Source of the DNA: Candidatus Rokuibacteriota bacterium
Lineage (GTDB): Bacteria > Methylomirabilota > Methylomirabilia > Rokubacteriales > CSP1-6
NCBI GenBank assembly: GCA_003220495.1
Contig: QHSP01000031.1
Coordinates: 23,895 to 87,894, forward strand
Direction of reading: 5' to 3'
Length of the DNA stretch: 64,000 nucleotides
Shown: piece after piece, positions 42,725 to 51,317 of the stretch
Layout: the number at the start of each line of letters is the position of its first letter
How positions within the stretch are numbered: the first letter of the stretch is position 1
Notes under the pieces: model-generated
Database searches by the model: none
What the model was told of the DNA's origin: nothing
What the model saw: only the letters and a program-made list of their open reading frames with translations
Made by a program: the position numbers and the translations under genes

Positions 42725-44828
42725 GGCCCTTCCAGCGCAACACGAGGATCGCCATGTCGTCGGATTGCTCGACGCCATCGGCGAACCGGCTGACCTCGAG
42801 CCGGATCGCCTCACCGATCTCTGCGGCGCTCGCCGCGCGGCCGACTTTCTCGAGCAGCGCCTCGAAGCGGGTCCGTCCGTACGCCTCGGCCTTGGGGCTC
42901 ATGGCGTCCAGCACGCCGTCGGTCACGAGGCAGATCGTGTCGCCCCGCGTGAGACGGCGAGCGCTCGCCGCGTAGGGAAAGCCGTCCAGCACGCAGAGGG
43001 GCGGGCCGCCCCCGTCCGTGAGACGGGTGAGCGGCCGGTCACCGTTCGGCAGCAGATAGAGCGGCTCGTGGCCCGCATTGCAGTACTCGAGCAGACCGGT
43101 CCGCACGTCGAGGATGCCCGCCAGCATCGTGACGAAGAGCCCCTCCGCATTGTCCCGAGATATTTCGCCATCGGCCTCGCGCATGACGGCATCGACGGAT
43201 CCGACTCCTCGCAGCGCGGCGCTCTTGTAGAGCGCCTTGCTGACCGCCATGAAGAGGCTGCCCGGCAAGCCCTTCCCCGAGACGTCCCCGATCAGGAGGC
43301 ACAGCCGGTCCCGATCCAGAGGGAAGAAGTCGTAGAGATCGCCGCCGACCTCGCGCGCCGGCTCGAGAAACGCGTAGAGATCGAGGCGCGTGTCTCCGGG
43401 AAACGCGGTTGCCGGGTCCGGGAGGCTGCCCATCTGGATCCGGCGGGCGGCTTCCAGCTCGCCGGCGAGGCGCGCGGCCTGCTCCCGCTGTTGCTCGACC
43501 TGGCGGCGCAGCGACTGACGGTGGCGCTCGGTCTCGGCGAGCGTGACCACCAGCATCGCGGTGAACAAGGTACCGAGCGCGAGCGACGGCGACGCGGCGT
43601 CGAGCAGAATCCCGCGCTGCAGATAGAGCAGCGCGCCCGCGGTCACGATGGCGCCGACCATCAGCACGTAGAGCGCCACCGACGCGAGGGGCGACGATCG
43701 CGGCATGGTCAGAATCAGCAGCAGCCCGCCGGCGAGCAACAGACCGGCCTCGGCCCACACGACGGCGCGAGGCCGGGAGAGCAGATCGGTATCGAAGATG
43801 TTCTCGAGGAGCTGGGCGTGAATCTCGACACCGGGCATCCGATCGGTCACCGGCGTCGCCTGGTAGTCGGAGAGACCGAGCGCGGTGACACCAATCAGGA
43901 CCAGCTTGCGCTCGAGCAGATGACGATCGACCTTTCCGGCGAGAACGTCGGCCGCCGAGACGAAGCGCGCCGGATCGGACCGCGCGAAGTGTACGCGCAC
44001 GCTGCCATCGGGCTCGGTGGGAACGGCCAGATCTCCGATCTCCAGCGCTTCGACACCCGACGCACCGGTGCGGACGGTCACCACGGCGCCCCCAGCTGCG
44101 ACGCGGAGCATCTCGATGCCGAACGCGGGAACCAGCGCGTCACCGACGGTGGCGACGAGGGGCATCCGCCGCACCACGCCTCGCTCGGTGTCCACGCTCA
44201 GGAGACCGTGCCCCTTGACGACACGATCGATTTCTTCGGCGCTGTGGAGCGTAGCGTCGAACCGGCGCACGAGCGGTCGCGGGTCGCCGCCGACGGTTCG
44301 AAATGGCACTCGCCGGATACTGCGTCGCGTCCCGGCCACCTCTGCTTCCAGACCGGCAACCCCGAGCACGACCCGAGACGCCTGGAGGGTGCGCGCGAGA
44401 ACCGTATCGTTGCTCGGCAGGCTGGACAGCCGCTGAACCAGGTCCTGGCCCATGCCGGGCACGAATTCCGGCAGGCGTGCCGGCGAGAGCCGATCTGCCT
44501 CGGGCATCAGGATGTCGACGCCGATCGCGGCGGGATCGGCTTCGGCGATGCGGGCCACCAGCTGGGCGAGCCAGGTCCGCGGCCACGGCCACTGCCCGTG
44601 CAGCCGAAGGCTCTCCTCGTCGATGGCCACGATGACGGCCGGGCCTGAGTGCCGAGCGCGGGGGGCCCAGCGCTGGTAGGCGTCGAACGCCGCGAGCCGG
44701 ATGAACCCGAGGCCGAACAGGTCGGGCGCGAGCTCGATCGTCAGGACCAAGGCCAGCAGCGCGATCCCGAGGGGTTGGCCGCGACTGCCGCCGAGGACCC
44801 GAACCCAGCGCCGTTCCGACCAGTGCAT
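42711..44828 (-). CDS. CHASE2-SpoIIE membrane sensor phosphatase
   Basis: 705 residues. The first membrane helix is at about 20-38. A large extracytoplasmic CHASE2 domain (about 40-320) follows with AAFDAYQRWAPRARHSGPAV, IVAIDEESLRLHGQWPWPR and the domain end LIGVTALGLSDYQATPVT. Three membrane segments at about 345-410 lead to a short coiled coil (RHRQSLRRQVEQQREQAARL) and a PP2C-type SpoIIE domain with GGDLYDFFPLD and LLIGDVSGKGLPGSLFMAV, both containing metal-binding Asp residues. It is predicted to dephosphorylate the STAS protein encoded upstream in the same operon. Confidence 0.92.
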   Translation of the reverse strand: MHWSERRWVRVLGGSRGQPLGIALLALVLTIELAPDLFGLGFIRLAAFDAYQRWAPRARHSGPAVIVAIDEESLRLHGQWPWPRTWLAQLVARIAEADPAAIGVDILMPEADRLSPARLPEFVPGMGQDLVQRLSSLPSNDTVLARTLQASRVVLGVAGLEAEVAGTRRSIRRVPFRTVGGDPRPLVRRFDATLHSAEEIDRVVKGHGLLSVDTERGVVRRMPLVATVGDALVPAFGIEMLRVAAGGAVVTVRTGASGVEALEIGDLAVPTEPDGSVRVHFARSDPARFVSAADVLAGKVDRHLLERKLVLIGVTALGLSDYQATPVTDRMPGVEIHAQLLENIFDTDLLSRPRAVVWAEAGLLLAGGLLLILTMPRSSPLASVALYVLMVGAIVTAGALLYLQRGILLDAASPSLALGTLFTAMLVVTLAETERHRQSLRRQVEQQREQAARLAGELEAARRIQMGSLPDPATAFPGDTRLDLYAFLEPAREVGGDLYDFFPLDRDRLCLLIGDVSGKGLPGSLFMAVSKALYKSAALRGVGSVDAVMREADGEISRDNAEGLFVTMLAGILDVRTGLLEYCNAGHEPLYLLPNGDRPLTRLTDGGGPPLCVLDGFPYAASARRLTRGDTICLVTDGVLDAMSPKAEAYGRTRFEALLEKVGRAASAAEIGEAIRLEVSRFADGVEQSDDMAILVLRWKGPSGR

Positions 44829-44847
44829 CGGGCTCAGCCCGGCAGGC

Positions 44848-45822
44848 TCAGAGAGCGATCTCCATGCCGTCGTACGCCGCCAGGATCTCGACCCGCCGGT
44901 CGCTGCGGGTGATCTCCTCGAGTCGACGCGTCTCGGCGAGGAGCGCGGCGATTCGCTCGTCGTCGGAGACGGGCTCGTGGTGGTAGAGGCACAGGCACTT
45001 CGCGTGCGCCATCTGACACAGCTCGAGCCCGACGACGTTGCTCGAGTGCCCCCAGTCTTCCTTGATCGATGTGGCCTCAGCCAGCGAGTACTGGGAGTCG
45101 AAGATCACCAGGTCGGCGTCGCGGAAGAACTCCGCGAACGCCTTGATCTCCGTCAGATCGTCTTGCTTGTGCTCGGCGTCGGTGGAGTAGACGACGACCT
45201 TGTCGCCCCCCTGGAACCGATAGCCGTACGAGTCGCCGCCGTGCCGCTGGAGCTTGGGCCGCACCCGCAGGCCGGCGATCTCGTACTCGCGCTCGGGCTC
45301 GAGCCGCACGAACTCGATCGTCGCGGACAGCCGCGAGAAATCGACCGGGAAGGACGGCGCCGCATGCTGGCCTCGAAAGGCCTCCTCCAGGTCGGCGTGA
45401 CAGCCGTAGATCCGGATGTGGTTGCCGGCCGCGTAGGCGGGCATGAAGAACGGAAAGCCCATGATGTGGTCCCAGTGCGTGTGGGACATGAACGCGTGGA
45501 ACCGCTGGCCCGAGGGCCCCCGCGTCGTGAGGACCTCATTGCCGAACACTCGAGCGCCCGAGCCCAGGTCGCAGAGGACGTAGTCCCGCTGGCCCGTGAT
45601 GATCTCGACGCAGGATGAGTTGCCGCCGAACGTGTGCGAGCCCGCGAAGTCGAGCTCGCGGTCGAGGAAGGCCGCCGCCTGATCGGGCGTCTCGAGCTTC
45701 CGTCCGGACGCGCGCGTGAGCGCCGAGATCAGCTTGCGCCGGACCTCGGCCGATGTCATGGCCACCGGGATCGACCCGCGGGTCCCCCAGAACTTGACCT
45801 TCAAGCGCCCGTCAGGCTGCAT
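44848..45822 (-). CDS. Metallo-beta-lactamase-fold phosphodiesterase-like enzyme
   Basis: 324 residues from ATG 45822, 11 bases before the stop of the STAS gene. The metal motif HTHWDH (about 148-153) is intact, with RGSIPV at the N-terminus and a late YSTDAEHKQD segment. The fold resembles PhnP/cyclic-phosphate or RNase Z-like phosphodiesterases; proteins of this type in signalling operons are suspected cyclic-nucleotide hydrolases. It is located between the STAS and CHASE2-SpoIIE genes. The role in the switch is unknown. The region upstream of the ATG is the STAS shadow. Confidence 0.82.
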   Translation of the reverse strand: MQPDGRLKVKFWGTRGSIPVAMTSAEVRRKLISALTRASGRKLETPDQAAAFLDRELDFAGSHTFGGNSSCVEIITGQRDYVLCDLGSGARVFGNEVLTTRGPSGQRFHAFMSHTHWDHIMGFPFFMPAYAAGNHIRIYGCHADLEEAFRGQHAAPSFPVDFSRLSATIEFVRLEPEREYEIAGLRVRPKLQRHGGDSYGYRFQGGDKVVVYSTDAEHKQDDLTEIKAFAEFFRDADLVIFDSQYSLAEATSIKEDWGHSSNVVGLELCQMAHAKCLCLYHHEPVSDDERIAALLAETRRLEEITRSDRRVEILAAYDGMEIAL

Positions 45823-46186
45823 CGAACGCCGCCAGCGCCTTGGGCGAGAGCCGAGCGAGCCCCTCGCGGACCGACGGGAAGACGTCGAGGACCATCGTGA
45901 AACGGCTGATGTCGAAGATCTCTCGTACGGCCGGCTGCAGGGCGGCGATCCCGAGCGAGCCACGCTGGCTCTTGGCCTGCTTGGAGGCCAGCATGAGCAC
46001 GCGGAGCCCTACGCTGCTGATGTACTCCACACTTGCGAAGTCGAGGATCACCCTGTCCTGCCCCTCCGCGCAGCGGGTCATGTGGGGCGCCAGCGTGATC
46101 TTGAAGTCCTCCGACGTGGAGTGATCGATGCGGCCCACGGGGGACAGCACCACCGTGTCCACGTAACGTTTCGGCCTCAGGTCCAT
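45812..46186 (-). CDS. STAS-domain anti-anti-sigma (antagonist) protein
   Basis: 124 residues from ATG 46186 with GGAGC upstream. It follows the SpoIIAA/RsbV pattern: VVLSPVGRIDHSTSEDFK, then VILDFASVEYISSVGLRVLM, with the phosphorylatable Ser in YISSVGLRVL. When unphosphorylated, such proteins capture the anti-sigma kinase and release the target. Downstream in the operon, the SpoIIE phosphatase should dephosphorylate it, and the RsbW-like protein should phosphorylate it. A longer frame to 46255 is possible but lacks a better ribosome site. Confidence 0.9.
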   Translation of the reverse strand: MDLRPKRYVDTVVLSPVGRIDHSTSEDFKITLAPHMTRCAEGQDRVILDFASVEYISSVGLRVLMLASKQAKSQRGSLGIAALQPAVREIFDISRFTMVLDVFPSVREGLARLSPKALAAFDAA

Positions 46187-46289
46187 GTCAGCTCCACGGA
46201 AATGGCCTGCCGTGCAGGATTCAATGCTATCACCCGCCCCCGCGGAAGCTGGCATCCTGCCATTCCGGCCTCGACCGAAGCGGCGCCGG

Positions 46290-46319
46290 TTGACCGGGCC
46301 ACCTGGCCCGGCGCACTAT
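46290..46319 (+). promoter_or_regulatory. Putative promoter for the CoA-transferase gene
   Basis: TTGACC (46290-46295) and CACTAT (46314-46319), spacer 18 bp, lie in the divergent region between the STAS (46186) and CoA-transferase (46358) starts. The -10 resembles those before UbiD and the LLM gene at 38229. Confidence 0.4.
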
Positions 46320-46357
46320 CGCCGGGGCGGCGCGGGCCTGGCCGCCATTGAGGGTAC

Positions 46358-47563
46358 ATGAATCAGGCGCTGAGCGACGTCACGGTGCTGGACCTTGGAC
46401 AGGTCATCGCCATGCCCTTCTGCACGATGCTCCTGGCCGATATGGGGGCACGGGTGATCAAGGTCGAGTCACGGGAGCGCGGGCGAGAGCGCGTCTCCCT
46501 GGGCATCAAGCGCAAGCGCAACGGCGTCGAGGAGCGTGTACCGGCGGCGCAGTATCGTGATCGGAACAAGCTCGGTATCACCCTCGAGCTGAAAACGCCG
46601 CGTGGCATCGAGCTTTTCAAGGAGCTCGTCCGTCGCGCTGACGTCGTGACCGAGAACTTCAGCGTCGGCACTCTGGAACGGCTGGGGCTCGGCTACGACG
46701 ACCTCAAACGCGAGAAGCCGGACATCATCTACGCCTCGATCACCGCCTTCGGCCAGCACGGACCGTACGCCACCCAGCGGGGCTATGACATGCTCGCCCA
46801 GGCGATCAGCGGCTACATGAGCATCACGGGCTTTCCCGAGCACCCGCCCACCCGATCGGGCCAGTCGATCTCGGACTACTACGCCGGCATGCTCTGCGCC
46901 TTCAGCATCGTGTCGGCGCTGCACTACCGCCAGCGAACGGGCCACGGCCAGCGCATCGATCTGGCGCTCCTGGATAGCCTGCTCATCGCCCTCGACAACC
47001 TGGGCGAGCGCTACACGGTCGGCGGCGAGCTCCTCACGCGCGCGGGCAACGTCTCGTTCGGCGGTTCCAGCTCGGGCGTCTATCCGACGACCGACGGCCA
47101 TGTCGCGATCGCCGCCGGGGCGAGCGACGCGGTCTGGCGCCGATTCTGCGAGATCATCGGCCGGAGCGACCTGACCCGCGACGCGGGGTTCGCGACGGCC
47201 GCGGCCCGGCGCGACCGGCGGGACCAGGTGGCGGCCATCATCCAGAGCTGGACGAGCGAGCGCTCCAAGGCGGAAGTCGTCCATACGCTGTCGACCGGCG
47301 GCGTCCCGGCTGCCCCGGTCAACAACGTGGCCGAGATGGTCGCCGATCCCCAGGTGCAGGCTCGCGAGATGTTCGTGGAGCTCGACCATCCGACCTATGG
47401 CCGAGTCAAGACGACGGGCACCCCCCTGAAGCTCTCCGAGACTCCCGGACGCATCAAGTGGCTCGCTCCCAACCCCGGCGAGCACAACGAAGCCGTCTTC
47501 GTCGGCCTCCTCGGCCATTCTCGCGACGACCTCGCTCGCTGGATCTCGGAAGGCGTCATTTAG
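46358..47563 (+). CDS. CaiB/BaiF-type (family III) CoA transferase
   Basis: 401 residues, complete for family III. The N-terminal VTVLDLGQVIAMPFCTMLLADMGARVIKVE is diagnostic, and the catalytic Asp173 (forming an aspartyl-CoA thioester) sits in SISDYYAGMLCA. The protein moves CoA between acyl donors and acceptors. Its substrate is not known; family members include carnitine, benzylsuccinate and bile-acid transferases. GAGGG is only 3 nt before ATG 46358, a short spacing. It is preceded by a divergent promoter region with the STAS gene. Confidence 0.92.
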   Translation: MNQALSDVTVLDLGQVIAMPFCTMLLADMGARVIKVESRERGRERVSLGIKRKRNGVEERVPAAQYRDRNKLGITLELKTPRGIELFKELVRRADVVTENFSVGTLERLGLGYDDLKREKPDIIYASITAFGQHGPYATQRGYDMLAQAISGYMSITGFPEHPPTRSGQSISDYYAGMLCAFSIVSALHYRQRTGHGQRIDLALLDSLLIALDNLGERYTVGGELLTRAGNVSFGGSSSGVYPTTDGHVAIAAGASDAVWRRFCEIIGRSDLTRDAGFATAAARRDRRDQVAAIIQSWTSERSKAEVVHTLSTGGVPAAPVNNVAEMVADPQVQAREMFVELDHPTYGRVKTTGTPLKLSETPGRIKWLAPNPGEHNEAVFVGLLGHSRDDLARWISEGVI

Positions 47564-47725
47564 CGCCGGAGCCGGCGGCGTTGGGACGGCGGGGCGTGGG
47601 AGGGGTCGGACGGACCACGCGGCACGCGTGCGCTGCTCCGCGGCGGCTGGGCTCCATCTGGGCGCTCGACTCCCGCCGTCCGCTCACAGGGAACGTGTCC
47701 GCTCGGGCCCGACGAAATCGACCTA
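47564..47725. other. Intergenic stretch, no gene recognised
   Basis: Between the convergent CoA transferase and cupin genes. Bases 47564-47577 are a short palindrome (CGCCGG, AG, CCGGCG) directly after the stop codon; otherwise nothing recognisable. Confidence 0.4.
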
Positions 47726-47743
47726 GCTTCAAGGCTTTGAAGC
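47726..47743. terminator. Hairpin between convergent genes, possible bidirectional terminator
   Basis: GCTTCAA (47726-47732) and TTGAAGC (47737-47743) pair perfectly around a GGCT loop. No U-tract follows, so the terminator role is uncertain. Confidence 0.4.
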
Positions 47744-47789
47744 GCGGGAGCTGAGACGGAGCGAGAGACGGCGACGGCAACACGCTCCG

Positions 47790-48140
47790 CTAACCCAAAG
47801 GGACGAAGACGGAGACGCGAGCTTGAGGACCGACCTCGCGCGTGACGTGGCCTTGGCCCGTGACGTCCTCGGCGATGAGAATGTCGCCCGTGCCCAGCCG
47901 GCGAACCGTGCCGTCGCCGATCTCGATGTCGACCGCGCCGGAAAGCGTGAACACGGCGTAGCGGCCTGGAGCGTGGTGCCACGGGTTAGATCGCGTCGGC
48001 TCGAAGCGGCGAATGACGATGCCGCTGCCGGGGATGAGCTCGGCGCTCTCCGACTTGTCTCCGCGGGGCTCGAGCTTCGGCACGATCTCCTCGAAGTGTG
48101 ACTTGCCGTCTGAACCGGTGTGGATGCGGATGATGGCCAT
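47790..48140 (-). CDS. Small single-domain cupin protein
   Basis: 116 residues, one cupin barrel. Metal-motif 1 is seen as PWHHAPGRYAVFTLSG, with His-His; motif 2 is GTGDILIAEDVTGQGHVTR, with a late His. The usual acidic residue in motif 1 is replaced (Arg-Tyr), so the metal site is atypical. It may act as an isomerase, dioxygenase or binding protein. The start ATG 48140 follows GGAGG. It is divergent from the LLM gene at 48221. Confidence 0.82.
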   Translation of the reverse strand: MAIIRIHTGSDGKSHFEEIVPKLEPRGDKSESAELIPGSGIVIRRFEPTRSNPWHHAPGRYAVFTLSGAVDIEIGDGTVRRLGTGDILIAEDVTGQGHVTREVGPQARVSVFVPLG

Positions 48141-48220
48141 AGGACCTCCCGCGCCAAGGTAGCATCACGAAAGAGCGCACGGTCGCGATAGTATGTTGCA
48201 CCTAGAGAGGAGATCGACAC

Positions 48221-49156
48221 ATGCGCTTCGGCATCTTCACGAGCATGGGAGGCCAGACTTGGCCTGGCGTGCTGGACCTCTGGAAACACCTCGAAGCGTC
48301 CCGGTGGGACATCGCCTGCGTGACCGATCACTTCATGCCGAACACCAAGGAGCGCGAGGGCGTCATGCTCGAGTCGTGGAGCACGCTCAGCGCCCTGGCC
48401 GCCCTGGTGCCGCGGCTCCGGGTCGGAACGATCGTTCTCGGCAACACCTACCGCCACCCGGCCGTGGTCGCCAAGATGGCTGCGCAGGTCGACATCATTT
48501 CGGGCGGACGGCTTCTCCTGGGCCTGGGCGCGGGATGGCAACAGAACGAGCACGAGGCCTACGGCATTCCCTTCTACACGATGCGCGAGCGGCTCGAGCG
48601 CCTGGACGAGGCTTGTCAGGTGATCCGGTCGCTGTGGAAGGAGCGCCGCACCACGTTCGAGGGGCGTTACTACCAGCTCTCCGACGCCCCGCTCGACCCG
48701 AAGCCCGTCCAGACGCCCCACCCCGAGCTCATGATCGGCGGCGGCGGCGAGCGCGTCACCCTCCGGATCGTCGCGAAGCACGCCGACCACTGGAACTGCT
48801 GGGGCGGCCCGCGAGTCCTCGCGCGCAAGGGCAAGATCCTCGACGATCACTGCGCTGCGCTCGGCCGCGACCCCAAGAGCCTCAAGCGCTCTGCGAACAT
48901 GGCGCTCCTAATCACTGATAACAAAATCGAAGTCGACCAGCTCGCCGAGACGATCGCCAAGCGCATGGGACGCCACGCGGCCGACGCGCGCGACACCTGT
49001 CTGGCAGGCACACCCGATCAGATTCGCGAGCAGCTCCAGCAGCTCCGGTCGGCTCGGGTGGACACGCTCTTCATCCCGAGCATGTTCCGCCCTCTGGACG
49101 AGCTGCGCCGGGACCTCGACCGGTTCATCACGGAGATCGCGCCGGCCTTCCGGTAA
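48221..49156 (+). CDS. LLM-class flavin/F420-dependent oxidoreductase
   Basis: 311 residues, luciferase-like barrel. It begins MRFGIFTSMGGQTWPGVLDL and has DIACVTDHFMPN, RLRVGTIVLGNTYRHPAVVA, GRLLLGLGAGWQQNEHEAYG and the TPDQIREQLQQLRSARVDTL end, the pattern of the F420/FMN TIGR-type subgroup with N-terminal GIF. AGAGGAG precedes ATG 48221 and a GATAGTAT -10-like site lies upstream. Two bases separate it from the phosphotriesterase-like gene, forming the first gene of a three-gene unit. Confidence 0.87.
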   Translation: MRFGIFTSMGGQTWPGVLDLWKHLEASRWDIACVTDHFMPNTKEREGVMLESWSTLSALAALVPRLRVGTIVLGNTYRHPAVVAKMAAQVDIISGGRLLLGLGAGWQQNEHEAYGIPFYTMRERLERLDEACQVIRSLWKERRTTFEGRYYQLSDAPLDPKPVQTPHPELMIGGGGERVTLRIVAKHADHWNCWGGPRVLARKGKILDDHCAALGRDPKSLKRSANMALLITDNKIEVDQLAETIAKRMGRHAADARDTCLAGTPDQIREQLQQLRSARVDTLFIPSMFRPLDELRRDLDRFITEIAPAFR

Positions 49157-49158
49157 GG

Positions 49159-50211
49159 ATGCCACAACCGCTCGCCGGACAGGTCCAGACGGTGCTCGGC
49201 GCGGTGGCGCCGGACGCGATCGGCATCACCCTGCCCCACGAGCACCTCCTGATCGATTTCAAGGTGATGTTCGCGGAGCCGACGGCGGCCAGCGACAAGG
49301 GGCGCGCGTGGGAGCCGGTGAGCCTGGCGAACCTCGGCTGGGTCCGCCAGAACTTCAACGCCAATCTCGACAACCTCCGGCTCCTCGACGAGCAGGTGGC
49401 GCAAGACGAGATCTTGCTGTTCAAGCGCGCGGGTGGCCGGACCGTGGTCGATCCGACACCGAAGACGATCGGCCGCGATCCCCAGGCGCTCGCCCGCATC
49501 GCCCGCGCGACGGGCTTGAACGTGGTCATGGGCGCCGGCTACTACGTCGACGCCTCCCACCCGGCCGGCATGGACCGCCGCACCGTGGACGACCTCGCGG
49601 GCGAGATGGTCGCCGACATCACCTCGGGAGTGGGCGGCACGGGCATCCGCGCCGGCCTGATCGGCGAGATCGGCACCACGTACCCCTGGACCGAGAACGA
49701 ACGGAAAGTGCTGCGCGCGGCGGTCATCGCCCAGCGAGAGACCGGCGCGCCGCTCATGATCCACCCCGGGCGGCACCCGGCCATGCCGATCCAGCTCGCC
49801 GAGTTCGTCCGCAAGGAAGGCGGCGATCTGCGCCGCACGATCATGTGTCACATCTGCCGCACGATCAGTGACGTGCGGGCGGTGATCGACCTCGCCCAGA
49901 CCGGCATCTGGCTCGAGTACGACCTCTTCGGGCTGGAGAACTCGTTCTATCCCTACAATCCGGGCTTCGACATGCCCAACGACGGCGGCCGCATGGCCCA
50001 CGTGCTCGCCCTCATCGCCGCCGGCCATCGCGATCAGATTCTCCTGTCGCACGACATCGCCTACAAGACCTCGCTGGTGAAATACGGCGGCTACGGCTAC
50101 CACCACCTGCTCGTGAACGTGGTGCCCCGGCTTCGCGCCAAGGGCGTGGACGACGCTGGGCTCACCCGCCTTCTCGTGGAGAACCCGGCCCGCGCCTTCG
50201 CCTTCGCATGA
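49159..50211 (+). CDS. Phosphotriesterase (PTE)-family hydrolase
   Basis: 350 residues, amidohydrolase TIM barrel of the PTE family. Metal ligands are His27/His29 (PHEHLL), bridging Glu170 (IGEIGT) in place of the carboxylated Lys, His202 (IHPGRHP), His231 (CHICRT) and Asp299 (LLSHDIAYK). A Glu in the bridging position is typical of the uncharacterised PTE-homology group, including lactonase-like members. It starts 2 bp after the LLM gene and overlaps the sterol-desaturase-like gene (ATGA), so all three form one unit. Confidence 0.88.
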   Translation: MPQPLAGQVQTVLGAVAPDAIGITLPHEHLLIDFKVMFAEPTAASDKGRAWEPVSLANLGWVRQNFNANLDNLRLLDEQVAQDEILLFKRAGGRTVVDPTPKTIGRDPQALARIARATGLNVVMGAGYYVDASHPAGMDRRTVDDLAGEMVADITSGVGGTGIRAGLIGEIGTTYPWTENERKVLRAAVIAQRETGAPLMIHPGRHPAMPIQLAEFVRKEGGDLRRTIMCHICRTISDVRAVIDLAQTGIWLEYDLFGLENSFYPYNPGFDMPNDGGRMAHVLALIAAGHRDQILLSHDIAYKTSLVKYGGYGYHHLLVNVVPRLRAKGVDDAGLTRLLVENPARAFAFA

Positions 50212-51308
50212 GCTCAGGCCTCGGCCGGGGCACGGGTCGCCGGTACGGCTCGGGCTGGATCAGCGGGGTCCTCGCCGTCACCTGCGGCGCGCTCGGCTAC
50301 GGCGGGGTCCTGTGCCTCTTGTTCCCGAGCTGGCTCACCACGCCCTCGGCGCGCGCGCTCTACCCGCTCGATCTGGTCCGCTTCCTGATCTACGTGATGC
50401 TCGTCCTCGGCTTCGGCCTCGGCGCGCTGAGCGTGGTGCTGCGGCGCCGCAAGGTACTCGGCTTCACCGGGATGGCGCTGGCCACCGCGGGCACCTTGCT
50501 CGGCGGCTCCACCGCCGAGGTGGGAGCTCTCGGCGGAACGACCGCGGTGGGGCTCGACTGGTTCCTGCTGAACCTGTTCGTGCTGGCCCTGCTCTTCGTC
50601 CCCCTCGAGCGCGTGATCCCCCGCCTCCCGGATCAGGCGATCTTCCGCCAGGGCTGGACGACCGACCTCATGCACTTCGCGATGAGCCATCTGATGGTGC
50701 AGGTGACGGTCGTGCTCACGATGTTGCCCGCCGCAGTGCTCTTTCGGTGGGCCACGCACCCGTGGCTCCAGAATGCAGTCGCGGCTCAGCCGCTGGCCCT
50801 GCAGTTCGTGGAGATCGTGCTCGTCGCCGACTTCACCCAGTACTGGGTGCACCGGGCCTTTCATCACGTGCCATGGCTCTGGCGTCTGCACGCCATTCAC
50901 CACTCGTCCCAGACTCTCGACTGGCTGGCGGGATCCCGTTTGCACCTGATCGACATCGTCGTGACCCGCGGGCTCTCGTTCGTGCCGCTCTACGTCCTGG
51001 GCTTCGCCCCGATGGCGCTCTACGCCTACCTCGTCTTCGTGTCCTTCCTCGCCGTCTTCATCCACGCCAACGTGCGATTCGGCCTCGGGCCGCTCGACTG
51101 GCTGGTGGTCACGCCACGCTTCCACCACTGGCATCACGCCGCGAGCCCGGTGGACAAGAACTTCGCGGTGCACCTGCCCTGGCTCGACCGGCTCTTCGGC
51201 ACCGCCTACCTGCCCGCTGGACGCTGGCCAGAGGCGTACGGGATCGACGGGCATCCCGTACCGGAGGGGTACTGGCGCCAGCTCGTCTGGCCGCTTCGCC
51301 AGATCTAG
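50208..51308 (+). CDS. Sterol desaturase/fatty-acid hydroxylase superfamily membrane protein
   Basis: 366 residues. It has about six membrane segments and the di-iron histidine boxes HRAFHH, HAIHHSS and RFHHWHH, with a further His in FIHANVRF. Such proteins hydroxylate or desaturate lipids, sterols or hopanoid-like alkyl chains using O2. The N-terminal third (about 20-130) carries three helices not needed for the fold. The gene overlaps the PTE-family stop (ATGA). With the LLM and PTE neighbours it suggests oxidation and hydrolysis of a hydrophobic ester or lactone. Confidence 0.85.
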   Translation: MSSGLGRGTGRRYGSGWISGVLAVTCGALGYGGVLCLLFPSWLTTPSARALYPLDLVRFLIYVMLVLGFGLGALSVVLRRRKVLGFTGMALATAGTLLGGSTAEVGALGGTTAVGLDWFLLNLFVLALLFVPLERVIPRLPDQAIFRQGWTTDLMHFAMSHLMVQVTVVLTMLPAAVLFRWATHPWLQNAVAAQPLALQFVEIVLVADFTQYWVHRAFHHVPWLWRLHAIHHSSQTLDWLAGSRLHLIDIVVTRGLSFVPLYVLGFAPMALYAYLVFVSFLAVFIHANVRFGLGPLDWLVVTPRFHHWHHAASPVDKNFAVHLPWLDRLFGTAYLPAGRWPEAYGIDGHPVPEGYWRQLVWPLRQI

Positions 51309-51317
51309 AGACGCGCC

